A stretch of 49,553 bases of DNA from Chitinophagaceae bacterium (GTDB lineage Bacteria > Bacteroidota > Bacteroidia > Chitinophagales > Chitinophagaceae): NCBI GenBank assembly GCA_947447265.1, contig CANFKC010000037.1, positions 1 to 49,553 on the forward strand, given 5' to 3'. This document shows positions 42,141 to 49,440 of the stretch, piece after piece. Both the position numbers and the translations under genes were made by a program. The notes beneath the pieces are model-generated. The model was given only the letters and a program-made list of their open reading frames with translations. It was not told where the DNA came from and searched no databases. Position 1 is the first letter of the stretch. Every line of letters starts with the position of its first letter.

Positions 42141-42294
42141 GGCGTAGTCTTCTCCCTACCACATCACAGTGGTACCCCGTCTCCCTGCCCGGCGAATACT
42201 CACTAAAAACACGAAACTCAACCCGCGTTCAGCACACCTTCTTACTTCTGTAAATATAAGCTTCTCCTATGTATTTTCATCAATCCAGAAATTG
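42141..42294. repeat. ~140-bp dispersed repeat, copy C (diverged)
   Basis: The first half matches copies A and B (GGCGTAGTCT..., CTGCCCGGCGAATACTCAC, TAAAAACACGAAAC); the second half is recognisable but changed (TTTTCATCAATCCAGAAATTGG for TTTTCACCAATCTG). It occupies most of the gap 42031-42413 together with the promoter region of the S46 peptidase gene, which includes TACTTTTG at 42387-42394. Confidence 0.6.
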
Positions 42295-42413
42295 GTAAGC
42301 GGTATAAAAGAATCTGGCAAGTACGCGACAACTCGCCAAAAAATCTCCCCTCTTCCCTACCCCTAAAAAAACTCGGTTGCATTAATTACTTTTGCGGCAT
42401 TAAATAATTTTGA

Positions 42414-44615
42414 ATGAAAAAAATATTTTTACTTTTTGCATCAGTTATCTCTTTTATAGGAGCCAGGGCTGATGAAGGCATGTGGATACCAATGCTGATT
42501 GGCAAAAACTATGATGAGATGCAGCGCAAAGGGCTGAAGCTTACCAAAGAAGACCTGTACAGCATTAACCACGCCAGTATGAAGGACGCCATCCTCCAGT
42601 TTGGTGGCGGTTGCACAGCGGAAATGATTTCAGGTAACGGCCTCTTGCTTACTAACCACCACTGTGGTTATGATGCAATTGCCGGGCTGAGCACCGTGGA
42701 GCGTAACCTGCTGGACAATGGCTTCTGGGCGCACAATATGCAGGAAGAATTACCTGCTAAAGGCGTTACGGCTTTATTCCTGCAAAAAATGGTTGATGTT
42801 ACTGACGAAGTAAAATCAGCTATTGGAGACGCTAAGGGCGAAGACCTTACTAAAAAACTAGATGCTATTAAGAAAGCAATAGAAGAGCGCGAAAACGACA
42901 AAGGCAAACTGGTAGCCAATGTAAAAGAATACTTTAACGGCAACCAGTACTTTTTATTGATCTATAAAAAGTACACCGATGTGCGCCTGGTTGGTACACC
43001 ACCAAAAAGCCTGGGCAAGTATGGCGGAGACATCGATAACTGGATGTGGCCGCGCCATACTTCAGATTTCTCTATGTTCCGTATTTATGCCGGTGCTGAT
43101 AACGAACCTAAGGCTTATGCTGCCGACAACGTTCCTTACCATCCGGGCAAGTTCCTTCCTGTATCTATTAAAGGTATTGACGAAGGCGATTATGCTATGA
43201 TATTCGGTTATCCTGGCCGCACTAACCGTTACGAAGTATCTTATGGTGTTGACCTCGCTATTAATACGGCAAACCCGTCTATCGTAGCTATCCGCGATAT
43301 GCGCCTGGCTATCATTAAGCGCCACATGGATAAAGATAAAGATGTTTACCTGCAGCTCACCAGCCTTTACAGCCGCATTGCCAACTATTGGAAATATTTC
43401 ATTGGCCAGACTGAACAACTGAAACGCCTGAATGTAGTTGCTGAAAAGAAGAAAAGCGAAGACGAATTTGTGGCATGGGAGCGCACCAACAACATGGATG
43501 CCAACCTGATGAGCAAATTTGAACAGGCATTTAACGAATACAAGCCATATGCAAAACACGCTACTTATTATGGTGAATGCTACAGGGCAACAGCGGTTGC
43601 AAGAATGGCCGGTTCATTAAAGCCATTGTATGAATACCTGGAAAAGAACGCAAAACCTGATGCCGATAGCATTAAGAAATATGTAACTGCCGCACAAACT
43701 GCACGCAGAGCCGTTGCTAAAGAATATGAAGCAGGAACGGACAAGGAATTACTCGCTGCAATGACTAAAATGTATTACGAAAACGTAGACAAAAGCCAGT
43801 TGCCGGATATCTATGAAAAGGTAATTTTCAACAAGGCATGCTGCGGTAAGAAAGCTTGCAAAAAGCCAACTCAAAAAGGCGAACTGGAATGCTACAAAAG
43901 CACTACTTATGCCGAGTATGCGGACTATGTAATGAGCCACACTTTTGTAACGGACAGCGTAAAGTTCAATGCATTTCTGGAGAAACCAAACCTCTATGCT
44001 TTGCAGAACGATGCTGCGGTACAATATGCTATGAGCTTCCAGACCAACTACGGTAAAAACTATGCGCCTAAAGTTGACGCATTCAATGCTAAGAAAGCGG
44101 AGTACGCTAAAGAATACCTGCGCCAGATGATGATGCAGAAGAAAGACAAATCATTCTACCCTGATGCTAACTCAACCATGCGCATTACTTATGGCAAGGT
44201 TAAGAGCTACGATCCTCAGGATGGTGTACACTATAAGTACTACACTACCCTTGATGGCTTAATGGATAAATACAAGCCAGGTGACGAAGATTTTGATGTA
44301 CCTGCTGCACTCGTTAGCCTTTACAAAACAAAAGACTTCGGCCAGTATGCTGATGCCAGCGATGGTAAAATACATACTTGCTTCATTACGAATAATGACA
44401 TTACCGGCGGCAACTCCGGTAGCCCATGCATCAACGCAAATGGAGAACTGATTGGTACTGCTTTTGATGGCAACTGGGAAGCAATGAGCGGTGATATCGC
44501 TTTCGATAAAAAGTATAAAAGGACAATTGTTTGCGACATCCGTTATGTGCTGTTCTTAATTGACAAAATGGGTCACGCTGATAACCTGATTAAAGAAATG
44601 GACATCAGGAAATAA
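42414..44615 (+). CDS. S46 family dipeptidyl-peptidase, DPP7-type
   Basis: A 733-residue secreted serine peptidase of normal S46 length. A signal peptide ends at GARA (residue 19). The catalytic His is in TNHHCGYDA (about residues 80-88), the Asp in the GDIDNWMWPRH region, and the Ser is S668 in TGGNSGSPCINANGE. The specificity residue following (FDGNWEAM) is Gly, as in DPP7, which prefers hydrophobic residues at P1; DPP11 has Arg there. S46 enzymes release dipeptides from peptides in the periplasm. Unusual is a short Cys-rich insert around residue 475 (NKACCGKKACKK...LECYKS). A strong terminator follows. Confidence 0.95.
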   Translation: MKKIFLLFASVISFIGARADEGMWIPMLIGKNYDEMQRKGLKLTKEDLYSINHASMKDAILQFGGGCTAEMISGNGLLLTNHHCGYDAIAGLSTVERNLLDNGFWAHNMQEELPAKGVTALFLQKMVDVTDEVKSAIGDAKGEDLTKKLDAIKKAIEERENDKGKLVANVKEYFNGNQYFLLIYKKYTDVRLVGTPPKSLGKYGGDIDNWMWPRHTSDFSMFRIYAGADNEPKAYAADNVPYHPGKFLPVSIKGIDEGDYAMIFGYPGRTNRYEVSYGVDLAINTANPSIVAIRDMRLAIIKRHMDKDKDVYLQLTSLYSRIANYWKYFIGQTEQLKRLNVVAEKKKSEDEFVAWERTNNMDANLMSKFEQAFNEYKPYAKHATYYGECYRATAVARMAGSLKPLYEYLEKNAKPDADSIKKYVTAAQTARRAVAKEYEAGTDKELLAAMTKMYYENVDKSQLPDIYEKVIFNKACCGKKACKKPTQKGELECYKSTTYAEYADYVMSHTFVTDSVKFNAFLEKPNLYALQNDAAVQYAMSFQTNYGKNYAPKVDAFNAKKAEYAKEYLRQMMMQKKDKSFYPDANSTMRITYGKVKSYDPQDGVHYKYYTTLDGLMDKYKPGDEDFDVPAALVSLYKTKDFGQYADASDGKIHTCFITNNDITGGNSGSPCINANGELIGTAFDGNWEAMSGDIAFDKKYKRTIVCDIRYVLFLIDKMGHADNLIKEMDIRK

Positions 44616-44636
44616 ATGAAAATGAAACATGAAATG

Positions 44637-44673
44637 CAAAAGCCACGAACGAAAGTTTGTGGCTTTTGTTTTT
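44637..44673 (+). terminator. Terminator of the S46 peptidase gene
   Basis: Fourteen-bp stem CAAAAGCCACGAAC / GTTTGTGGCTTTTG with one G-U pair, a GAAA loop and five following T. Confidence 0.9.
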
Positions 44674-44762
44674 GGGTAAGGTACAGATGCTGTTGTCTCC
44701 GGTTTGCTTTTAAATAATAAAAAAGTTATCATTGCAATACCAAAAAAACCGTTGCATTTGCT

Positions 44763-45830
44763 ATGAAAAAATATCTAACCCTGCTCGCCGCCAGCCTTAT
44801 TTTAAGCCAGGTAGTAACCGCACAAAAAGTAAAATATTCCCTTATCAGCGACGACCCTGGCAACTATAAAAAAACATCAATTGGTGTTTCCTTCGCTAAC
44901 CTCGATTTTTTCAATGGCTTTTCTATAGGTGTTGGCGGCCGTGCCGAAACCGTAATTAAAGACCATATACTCGCTTACGCCAATTATAGTTGGGCATGGG
45001 TCGATCAGATTGGCAGTGAAGAAAACTACTCTTACAAATACCCTGAGCCGAAGGAAGGCAGGAAGGGTTACACTAATTTTACGATAGGCTGCAGCTACTT
45101 TCTGTTAGACATGAATAGCCCGCAACGCCTAAGGATAACGCTCAAAAAAACCCGGATGGGCCGGTATGAAATAGAACACTATACCATGATACCGGGAACC
45201 GTAAAGCATTTGCTCGGTATAGACGCAGGATTTTCACGCGTAAAAAAGCCGGTTAAGCTGGATTTCAACGATAGCGCATTCCATTACCAAAGCCTGGACA
45301 ATTCAATTGACCTGCCTTTAAACAGTGCGTTTGTTATGGGTGAACCCAACCAACCCGCCGGCAACCCAACAACACTATACACTACCAGCAGCACTTATAA
45401 TATATACCTGGGCGCACGTTACCGCAACGTAAGAAACCTGTTTATCGCAGTCGAAGACCTCGGCAAACGCTCCAACACATTGATGTATGATGTGTATGCC
45501 GATTTCGTTTATTCACCACAAACAACGGTGAGCCATGTTGTTGACCAGGAAGGTGTTGAATGGAAATTATCAGCTCCGGCAAAGGTTTTTAACCATGTTG
45601 GCTATAAAATTGGTGTAGACCGACGCTCCGGTAATACCTGCCAGGTAACTTATCATTTCGAGATCGGGAAAATACCGGGAGTGGTATCAGGCAAAACCTG
45701 GGCTGAATCAGGCGGACACGTTTCATTTGGTATGACGCTCGCGATTAACTCAAGATTACATTTTGGTAAGAATACTACATCAGCAACCAAACCAAAACCT
45801 CAGGAAACCGCGCCAAATCCTAGTATATAG
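44763..45830 (+). CDS. Outer-membrane-like beta-rich protein, unknown function
   Basis: A 355-residue protein with a signal peptide (MKKYLTLLAASLILSQVVTAQ) and long alternating beta strands: SIGVSFANLDFFNGFSIGVGG, HILAYANYSWAWVDQI, NIYLGARYRNVRNLFIAVEDL and GHVSFGMTLAINSRLHFG near the C-terminus. The strand pattern fits an outer-membrane or periplasmic barrel but no family is recognised. The chain ends in a Pro/Lys-rich tail (KPKPQETAPN). It stands alone after the S46 terminator and is followed by the 27-bp repeat. Confidence 0.7.
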   Translation: MKKYLTLLAASLILSQVVTAQKVKYSLISDDPGNYKKTSIGVSFANLDFFNGFSIGVGGRAETVIKDHILAYANYSWAWVDQIGSEENYSYKYPEPKEGRKGYTNFTIGCSYFLLDMNSPQRLRITLKKTRMGRYEIEHYTMIPGTVKHLLGIDAGFSRVKKPVKLDFNDSAFHYQSLDNSIDLPLNSAFVMGEPNQPAGNPTTLYTTSSTYNIYLGARYRNVRNLFIAVEDLGKRSNTLMYDVYADFVYSPQTTVSHVVDQEGVEWKLSAPAKVFNHVGYKIGVDRRSGNTCQVTYHFEIGKIPGVVSGKTWAESGGHVSFGMTLAINSRLHFGKNTTSATKPKPQETAPNPSI

Positions 45831-45867
45831 TATTTCGGTCCCCGTTGGATGTGAACGCAATACCCCA

Positions 45868-45894
45868 CCAATACACCTATAAGCCAATCAAATT
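45868..45894. repeat. 27-bp direct repeat, copy 1
   Basis: CCAATACACCTATAAGCCAA and the following TCAAATT are identical to 47838-47864. The two copies, in the same orientation, enclose 1.94 kb holding the Crp/Fnr gene, its presumed target and a pseudogene. Confidence 0.85.
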
Positions 45895-46020
45895 TACCGG
45901 ACACACCTTCTATTTCTCTATGTCCCCTATCTATACAAATATCGCTTTCAATTACTGTGTTTTGACGTCGCTAAAGGTGTAAAATCAGCCTCACAATATT
46001 GGTGATGCAGCCAAGCCGAA

Positions 46021-46599
46021 TCAAACTTTACTGCTCAGTTTTTTTCTTATCCTGCTTAACGTTTCCAACGTTATGCCAAGGTATGTTGCTATATACATAA
46101 GGGGTATCCGCTGCAATAATTCGGGATAATGTTCCATAAAATAAACATAACGTTGTTCAGCGCTATGCTTTCGAATCAGGTACAGACGCTCCTCACTTCT
46201 TATAAAATACATCTCTGTTATTACACGGGCTATATAATTAAAGGCATCTAGCTCCGTATATATTTTCTGCAGGCTGTCGTAATGGATTCGGGCCAAGGTA
46301 CACGGCTCAAGAGTTTCAATATATTCGTAACCAGTATTACGGGTATAAAAGCTATTCACAGAGATAGCCATGTTCGTCTCATGCATAAAACGCGAGCAAA
46401 TTTCTTCTCCATCCTTCACGTAATACATGCGCAGTAAGCCCTTCACCACTACATATATGTAGTTGCAGGTTTGCCCGTCTTTTAATAATAAATGCTTTTT
46501 AGGTACTTCTATAATTTCCAGCTTTTCGGTGAGCACAGTTTTGAGTTCATCACTTAACGGGCGTATTGAATTCATTAAATCAAAAAGCGGCATTAGCAT
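46021..46599 (-). CDS. Crp/Fnr family transcriptional regulator
   Basis: A 192-residue regulator with an N-terminal cyclic-nucleotide-binding-like domain (IEVPKKHLLLKDGQTCNYIYVVVKGLLRMYYVKDGEEICSRF) and a C-terminal helix-turn-helix (MYIATYLGITLETLSRIRKKL), the typical recognition helix of Bacteroidota Crp/Fnr proteins. No Fe-S cysteine cluster is visible and the cAMP-binding Arg-Ser pair is not evident, so the signal is unknown. The start may be at 46599, 46593 or 46575. It is divergent from the small membrane protein gene at 46808, and two TTTGAC-N4-GTCAAA palindromes lie between the two genes. Confidence 0.92.
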   Translation of the reverse strand: MLMPLFDLMNSIRPLSDELKTVLTEKLEIIEVPKKHLLLKDGQTCNYIYVVVKGLLRMYYVKDGEEICSRFMHETNMAISVNSFYTRNTGYEYIETLEPCTLARIHYDSLQKIYTELDAFNYIARVITEMYFIRSEERLYLIRKHSAEQRYVYFMEHYPELLQRIPLMYIATYLGITLETLSRIRKKLSSKV

Positions 46600-46696
46600 A
46601 CAATTACTGGTTAGTGAACTTTAAAGATATTGAAATCATGTCATATTTTATCCATTTTTATTTAAGTGTTTATACAAGATCATTTTGCTTTTGGGC

Positions 46697-46714
46697 ATTT
46701 GACAAAAGTCAAAT
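46697..46714. promoter_or_regulatory. Putative Crp/Fnr operator 1
   Basis: Palindrome ATTTGAC-AAAA-GTCAAAT, with perfect 7-base arms. The core TTTGAC-N4-GTCAAA resembles the Fnr/Crp site TTGAT-N4-ATCAA and lies 98 bases upstream of the regulator's start codon. Confidence 0.65.
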
Positions 46715-46733
46715 AAAGCAACCTATGAACCGA

Positions 46734-46751
46734 ATTTGACATTTGTCAAAC
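46734..46751. promoter_or_regulatory. Putative Crp/Fnr operator 2
   Basis: A second TTTGAC-N4-GTCAAA palindrome (46735-46750), with ATTT as spacer, centred 37 bases from operator 1 and about 65 bases upstream of the membrane protein start codon. Two identical half-site pairs so close together are unlikely by chance. Confidence 0.65.
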
Positions 46752-46807
46752 ACTTAGCCGTAAATTGGCCCCACATTTACAGTATCGTTAAACAAAAAAC
46801 AGCTACA

Positions 46808-47260
46808 ATGAAAATCAAAGGCTTATTACTTGCAGTACTCCTATTGTTTATGTCTATGCTACAATCTCATGCAGCATTCCATATAAAATCAACTCCATCC
46901 ATCGCTGCAGAATACGAAACGCAAAAAACGAACCTGCAACAGTATGTGCCGATGTGTGCCAGGAGCTACGGCACCGAGCGCCATAAGTGTATGGTTTCGA
47001 AAGTGGGCAGGGGTATGATGGTCGGAGGTGGCACTATGCTTGCAGGCGGCATCCTATGGGGTTCGGTAACGCCGAAGCGCGGCGGAAATACGTATGTCCC
47101 TGACGGGGCCTGGACGCTACTTTTTTTTGGATTTCTGGCTATCGTACTGGGTGATTTTACCGCTATCGTTGGCGGCATCTATAATGCAACGGTAAAGACC
47201 AACCGCTATAGTTGGATTGCTCCAAAATATAACCAGTTAGGTGTTGCTTATAATTTTTAA
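46808..47260 (+). CDS. Small membrane protein, unknown function
   Basis: A 150-residue protein with a signal peptide or first helix (MKIKGLLLAVLLLFMSMLQSHAA), a soluble part with three Cys/His-type residues (CARSYGTERHKCMVSKVGRG), and two Gly-rich membrane helices (MMVGGGTMLAGGILWG; LLFFGFLAIVLGDFTAIVGGIY), then NRYSWIAPKYNQLGVAYNF. No known family. I start at the ATG at 46808; an upstream ATG at 46736 lies inside operator 2. It is the likely target of the divergent Crp/Fnr regulator and has a decayed paralogue just downstream. Confidence 0.75.
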   Translation: MKIKGLLLAVLLLFMSMLQSHAAFHIKSTPSIAAEYETQKTNLQQYVPMCARSYGTERHKCMVSKVGRGMMVGGGTMLAGGILWGSVTPKRGGNTYVPDGAWTLLFFGFLAIVLGDFTAIVGGIYNATVKTNRYSWIAPKYNQLGVAYNF

Positions 47261-47297
47261 CTATTTTACAATCGCTCCATCTAAAAATAAGAATGCT

Positions 47298-47750
47298 ATG
47301 AACGGTAAAATTTCATTACATATATTTATATTTATCTTAATGTGGGCCATTGGTAGCCGTAGCTTCATTTCCAATTAAAACGGCCAACATCTCGTCTTTT
47401 CAAATGGAGAAAAAGCAAGGTGTTAATGCAGTCGACCTTGGATACGATGCTCAGAAAGCTTCCCTGAGTCAATACACACGGCTGGGCAAATGATACGGCA
47501 ACCGGGGTTACAAATGCCTGGTTTCTAAGATTGGCCGCGGAATGACGTTAGGTGGCGTACTGTTGCTCATAGGAGGAATTGCCTACGGTAAGCAGGGGCA
47601 ATCACACCCATTGGAATCGGACTGCTACTTATCGTTTACGGCGGCATACTTGCAATAATCGGAGGCATTTATAATGCTGCCAGAAAAACGAAGTGAATTG
47701 GTTTTGTTGCGCCGAAAAACAATGAAATGGGTATAGCGCGTAACTTCTAA
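47298..47750 (+). pseudogene. Decayed paralogue of the small membrane protein gene
   Basis: Translated in two frames, this stretch follows the intact gene closely: YGNRGYKCLVSKIGRGM for YGTERHKCMVSKVGRGM, LLLIGGIAYG for MLAGGILWG, and AIIGGIYNAARKTK then APKNNEMGIARNF for AIVGGIYNATVKTN then APKYNQLGVAYNF. It has in-frame stops after ISN (TAA), after LGK (TGA) and after KTK (TGA), and frameshifts near 47378 and between 47590 and 47620. The gene was therefore duplicated in tandem and one copy has died. Confidence 0.85.
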
Positions 47751-47799
47751 AACGCCGTCCATGCCCTTCTTTGATTTATGGCGCACTGTATACGGTTTT

Positions 47800-47834
47800 C
47801 GACTTACAACTTACGACTTATCACTTACGACTAC
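47800..47834. repeat. Heptamer tract, ACTTACG type
   Basis: Five units in register: CGACTTA, CAACTTA, CGACTTA, TCACTTA, CGACTAC. It lies in the gap before mnmA, directly followed by the second 27-bp repeat. The period is the same 7 bp as in the other tracts, with a different unit. Confidence 0.75.
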
Positions 47835-47837
47835 CCC

Positions 47838-47864
47838 CCAATACACCTATAAGCCAATCAAATT
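47838..47864. repeat. 27-bp direct repeat, copy 2
   Basis: Identical to 45868-45894. It lies 36-62 bases upstream of the mnmA start codon. Confidence 0.85.
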
Positions 47865-47884
47865 CCAATAATCTCGGTATTCCG

Positions 47885-47892
47885 TACCTTTG
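47885..47892 (+). promoter_or_regulatory. -7 element just before the mnmA start
   Basis: TACCTTTG fits TAnnTTTG and ends 7 bases before the ATG at 47900, so a leaderless transcript is likely. No clear -33 TTG was found. Confidence 0.5.
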
Positions 47893-47899
47893 CTGCCTT

Positions 47900-48997
47900 A
47901 TGAGTAAAATGGGTAAGGTTTTGGTGGCTATGAGCGGCGGTATAGATAGTACCGTTAGTGCACTTATGCTCCACGACCAGGGATATGAAGTGGTGGGTAT
48001 CACCATGAAAACATGGGATTATGCATCGTCTGGTGGCGGCAAAAAGGAAACCGGCTGCTGCAACCTCGATTCGTTCAATGATGCACGTATGGCTGCTGTT
48101 GAGCACGGCTTTCCGCATTATGTGCTGGACATCCGCGAAGAATTTGGTGGTTTCGTAATAGAAAATTTCATAGAAGAATATGTTGCGGGCCGCACGCCAA
48201 ATCCTTGTGTGTTATGCAATACACATATTAAATGGGCTGCGCTGTTAAAACGTGCCGATGCCCTGGGTTGCGATTTTATTGCTACCGGGCACTATGTAAA
48301 AGTGCGGGAAGAAAATGAGCGCTTTATACTCTCAAAAGCGAAAGACCTTACCAAAGACCAGAGTTACGTTTTGTGGGGCCTTGGGCAGGAATGCCTCGGC
48401 CGCAGCATTTATCCGTTGGGTGATATGCTGAAAACAGAAGTTCGCCAACTGGCGCTGGATATGGGTTATGAAGACCTCAGTAAAAAAGCCGAAAGCTATG
48501 AGATTTGCTTTGTACCTGACAACGACTACCGTGGCTTCCTGAAAAGGAATGTAGACGGACTGGAAGCAAGGGTTAATGGCGGCAATTTTGTACTGGCTGA
48601 CGGCTCTATCGTTGGTAAGCACAAGGGTTATCCGTTTTACACCATTGGTCAGCGCAAGGGGCTGGAAGTCGCCTTTGGCAAGCCAATGTTCGTTACACAC
48701 ATACAACCTGAAACCAATACCGTAATGCTGGGTGAGGCCCACGAACTGGAAGCCAGCCAAATGATGGTGAAGGGTATAAACATGGTAAAGTATGCTACCC
48801 TGCCACCAAGCATGGAAGCGGCCACAAAAATCCGTTACCGCGACCCTGGAACAGAAAGCATCCTCACCCCTATGGATGGTGGTGTACATGTACTGTTCAA
48901 CCATTCGGTGAATAGCATTGCACCGGGACAGTCAGCGGTATTTTATGAAGGCGATGATGTTATCGGTGGCGGTGTAATACACCGGTCACTATTTTAG
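47900..48997 (+). CDS. mnmA: tRNA 2-thiouridine(34) synthase MnmA
   Basis: A 365-residue enzyme that thiolates U34 in the anticodon of tRNA-Lys, -Glu and -Gln. The N-terminal ATP pyrophosphatase has the PP-loop VLVAMSGGIDSTVSALM; the two catalytic cysteines are in RTPNPCVLCN (nucleophile) and YEICFVPD (persulfide carrier); ATGHYV and KDLTKDQSYVLW are conserved. The C-terminal beta-barrel domain is present. I start at MSKMGK (47900); a start 43 codons upstream would run through the heptamer tract and 27-bp repeat. The gene stands alone between the repeat and a terminator. Confidence 0.96.
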   Translation: MSKMGKVLVAMSGGIDSTVSALMLHDQGYEVVGITMKTWDYASSGGGKKETGCCNLDSFNDARMAAVEHGFPHYVLDIREEFGGFVIENFIEEYVAGRTPNPCVLCNTHIKWAALLKRADALGCDFIATGHYVKVREENERFILSKAKDLTKDQSYVLWGLGQECLGRSIYPLGDMLKTEVRQLALDMGYEDLSKKAESYEICFVPDNDYRGFLKRNVDGLEARVNGGNFVLADGSIVGKHKGYPFYTIGQRKGLEVAFGKPMFVTHIQPETNTVMLGEAHELEASQMMVKGINMVKYATLPPSMEAATKIRYRDPGTESILTPMDGGVHVLFNHSVNSIAPGQSAVFYEGDDVIGGGVIHRSLF

Positions 48998-49033
48998 CTA
49001 ATACTGGCGCAAAACCAGCAATAACGATAACCG

Positions 49034-49068
49034 AAAACGGTTCGAAGAAAATTCTTCGAACCGTTTTT
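49034..49068 (+). terminator. Terminator of mnmA
   Basis: Perfect 16-bp stem AAAACGGTTCGAAGAA / TTCTTCGAACCGTTTT with a very small loop and a T run. The gap 48998-49432 holds no gene; its remaining part is filled by small repeats described separately. Confidence 0.85.
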
Positions 49069-49134
49069 ATAATGTTCCAATTGCATACAATGGTTTTACT
49101 GAACTTATACCAATTGACGATCAAAATTCAGCAT

Positions 49135-49179
49135 AGTCCGAAGGACTTAAATATGAATAGCCGTGGGTCAAACCCACGG
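49135..49179. repeat. REP-like double hairpin
   Basis: Two small palindromes in a row: AGTCC-GAA-GGACT (49135-49147) and CCGTGGGT-CA-AACCCACGG (49161-49179). Short hairpins of the CCGTGGG...CCCACGG kind are dispersed in several Bacteroidota genomes. Confidence 0.55.
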
Positions 49180-49255
49180 ATAGAGATATTATAGCGCGAC
49201 CCCGAATGGGCAATGTCATTGACTTAAGGTAGATTTTAACCGAAACCCCACTCTG

Positions 49256-49351
49256 ACTTGTCATCCTGAGCGCAGCGAAGGAACTTATACATGGCGTTCT
49301 TGCACGACACAGCGGCTTAATTAGAGATCCTTCGTCCTGCCAATGACAAGT
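49256..49351. mobile_element. MITE-like hairpin element, 96 bp, second type
   Basis: The ends form a perfect 9-bp inverted repeat (ACTTGTCAT / ATGACAAGT), and further in GCAGCGAAGGAA faces GATCCTTCG on the other arm. The GTCATCCTGAGCGCAGCGAAGG core is a widely dispersed bacterial repeat type. It lies 8 bases from the truncated copy of the 1641-1745 element. Confidence 0.65.
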
Positions 49352-49359
49352 ACAAAAAG

Positions 49360-49412
49360 CTGGTCTTTGCTAGCATAGCGAAGCAATCTCACGAGCGGTT
49401 CAGTGTTTAATA
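49360..49412. mobile_element. Truncated copy of the 1641-1745 mini-element, cut by the IS
   Basis: Bases 49360-49395 match 1641-1676 at 34 of 36 positions, and the following CAGTGTTTAA still resembles CAGTGTGTTAA of the intact copy. The match then stops at a TA (49411-49412) where the IS630-type end begins, and the right arm is missing. The IS therefore inserted into this mini-element. Confidence 0.65.
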
Positions 49413-49440
49413 ATAAACCGCTATCAATTTTATTAAAAAG
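49413..49440. repeat. IS630-type terminal inverted repeat (right element)
   Basis: Begins ATAAACCGC and matches the inverted end at 117-144 at 23 of 28 positions; a TA precedes it, as expected for the family. The transposase stop codon lies inside it. Confidence 0.6.

Noticed and set aside
47298-47750. TGA read as an amino acid in the paralogue
   Set aside because: One TGA aligns near Trp but the other aligns with Ser, and there are also a TAA and frameshifts, so decay is simpler.
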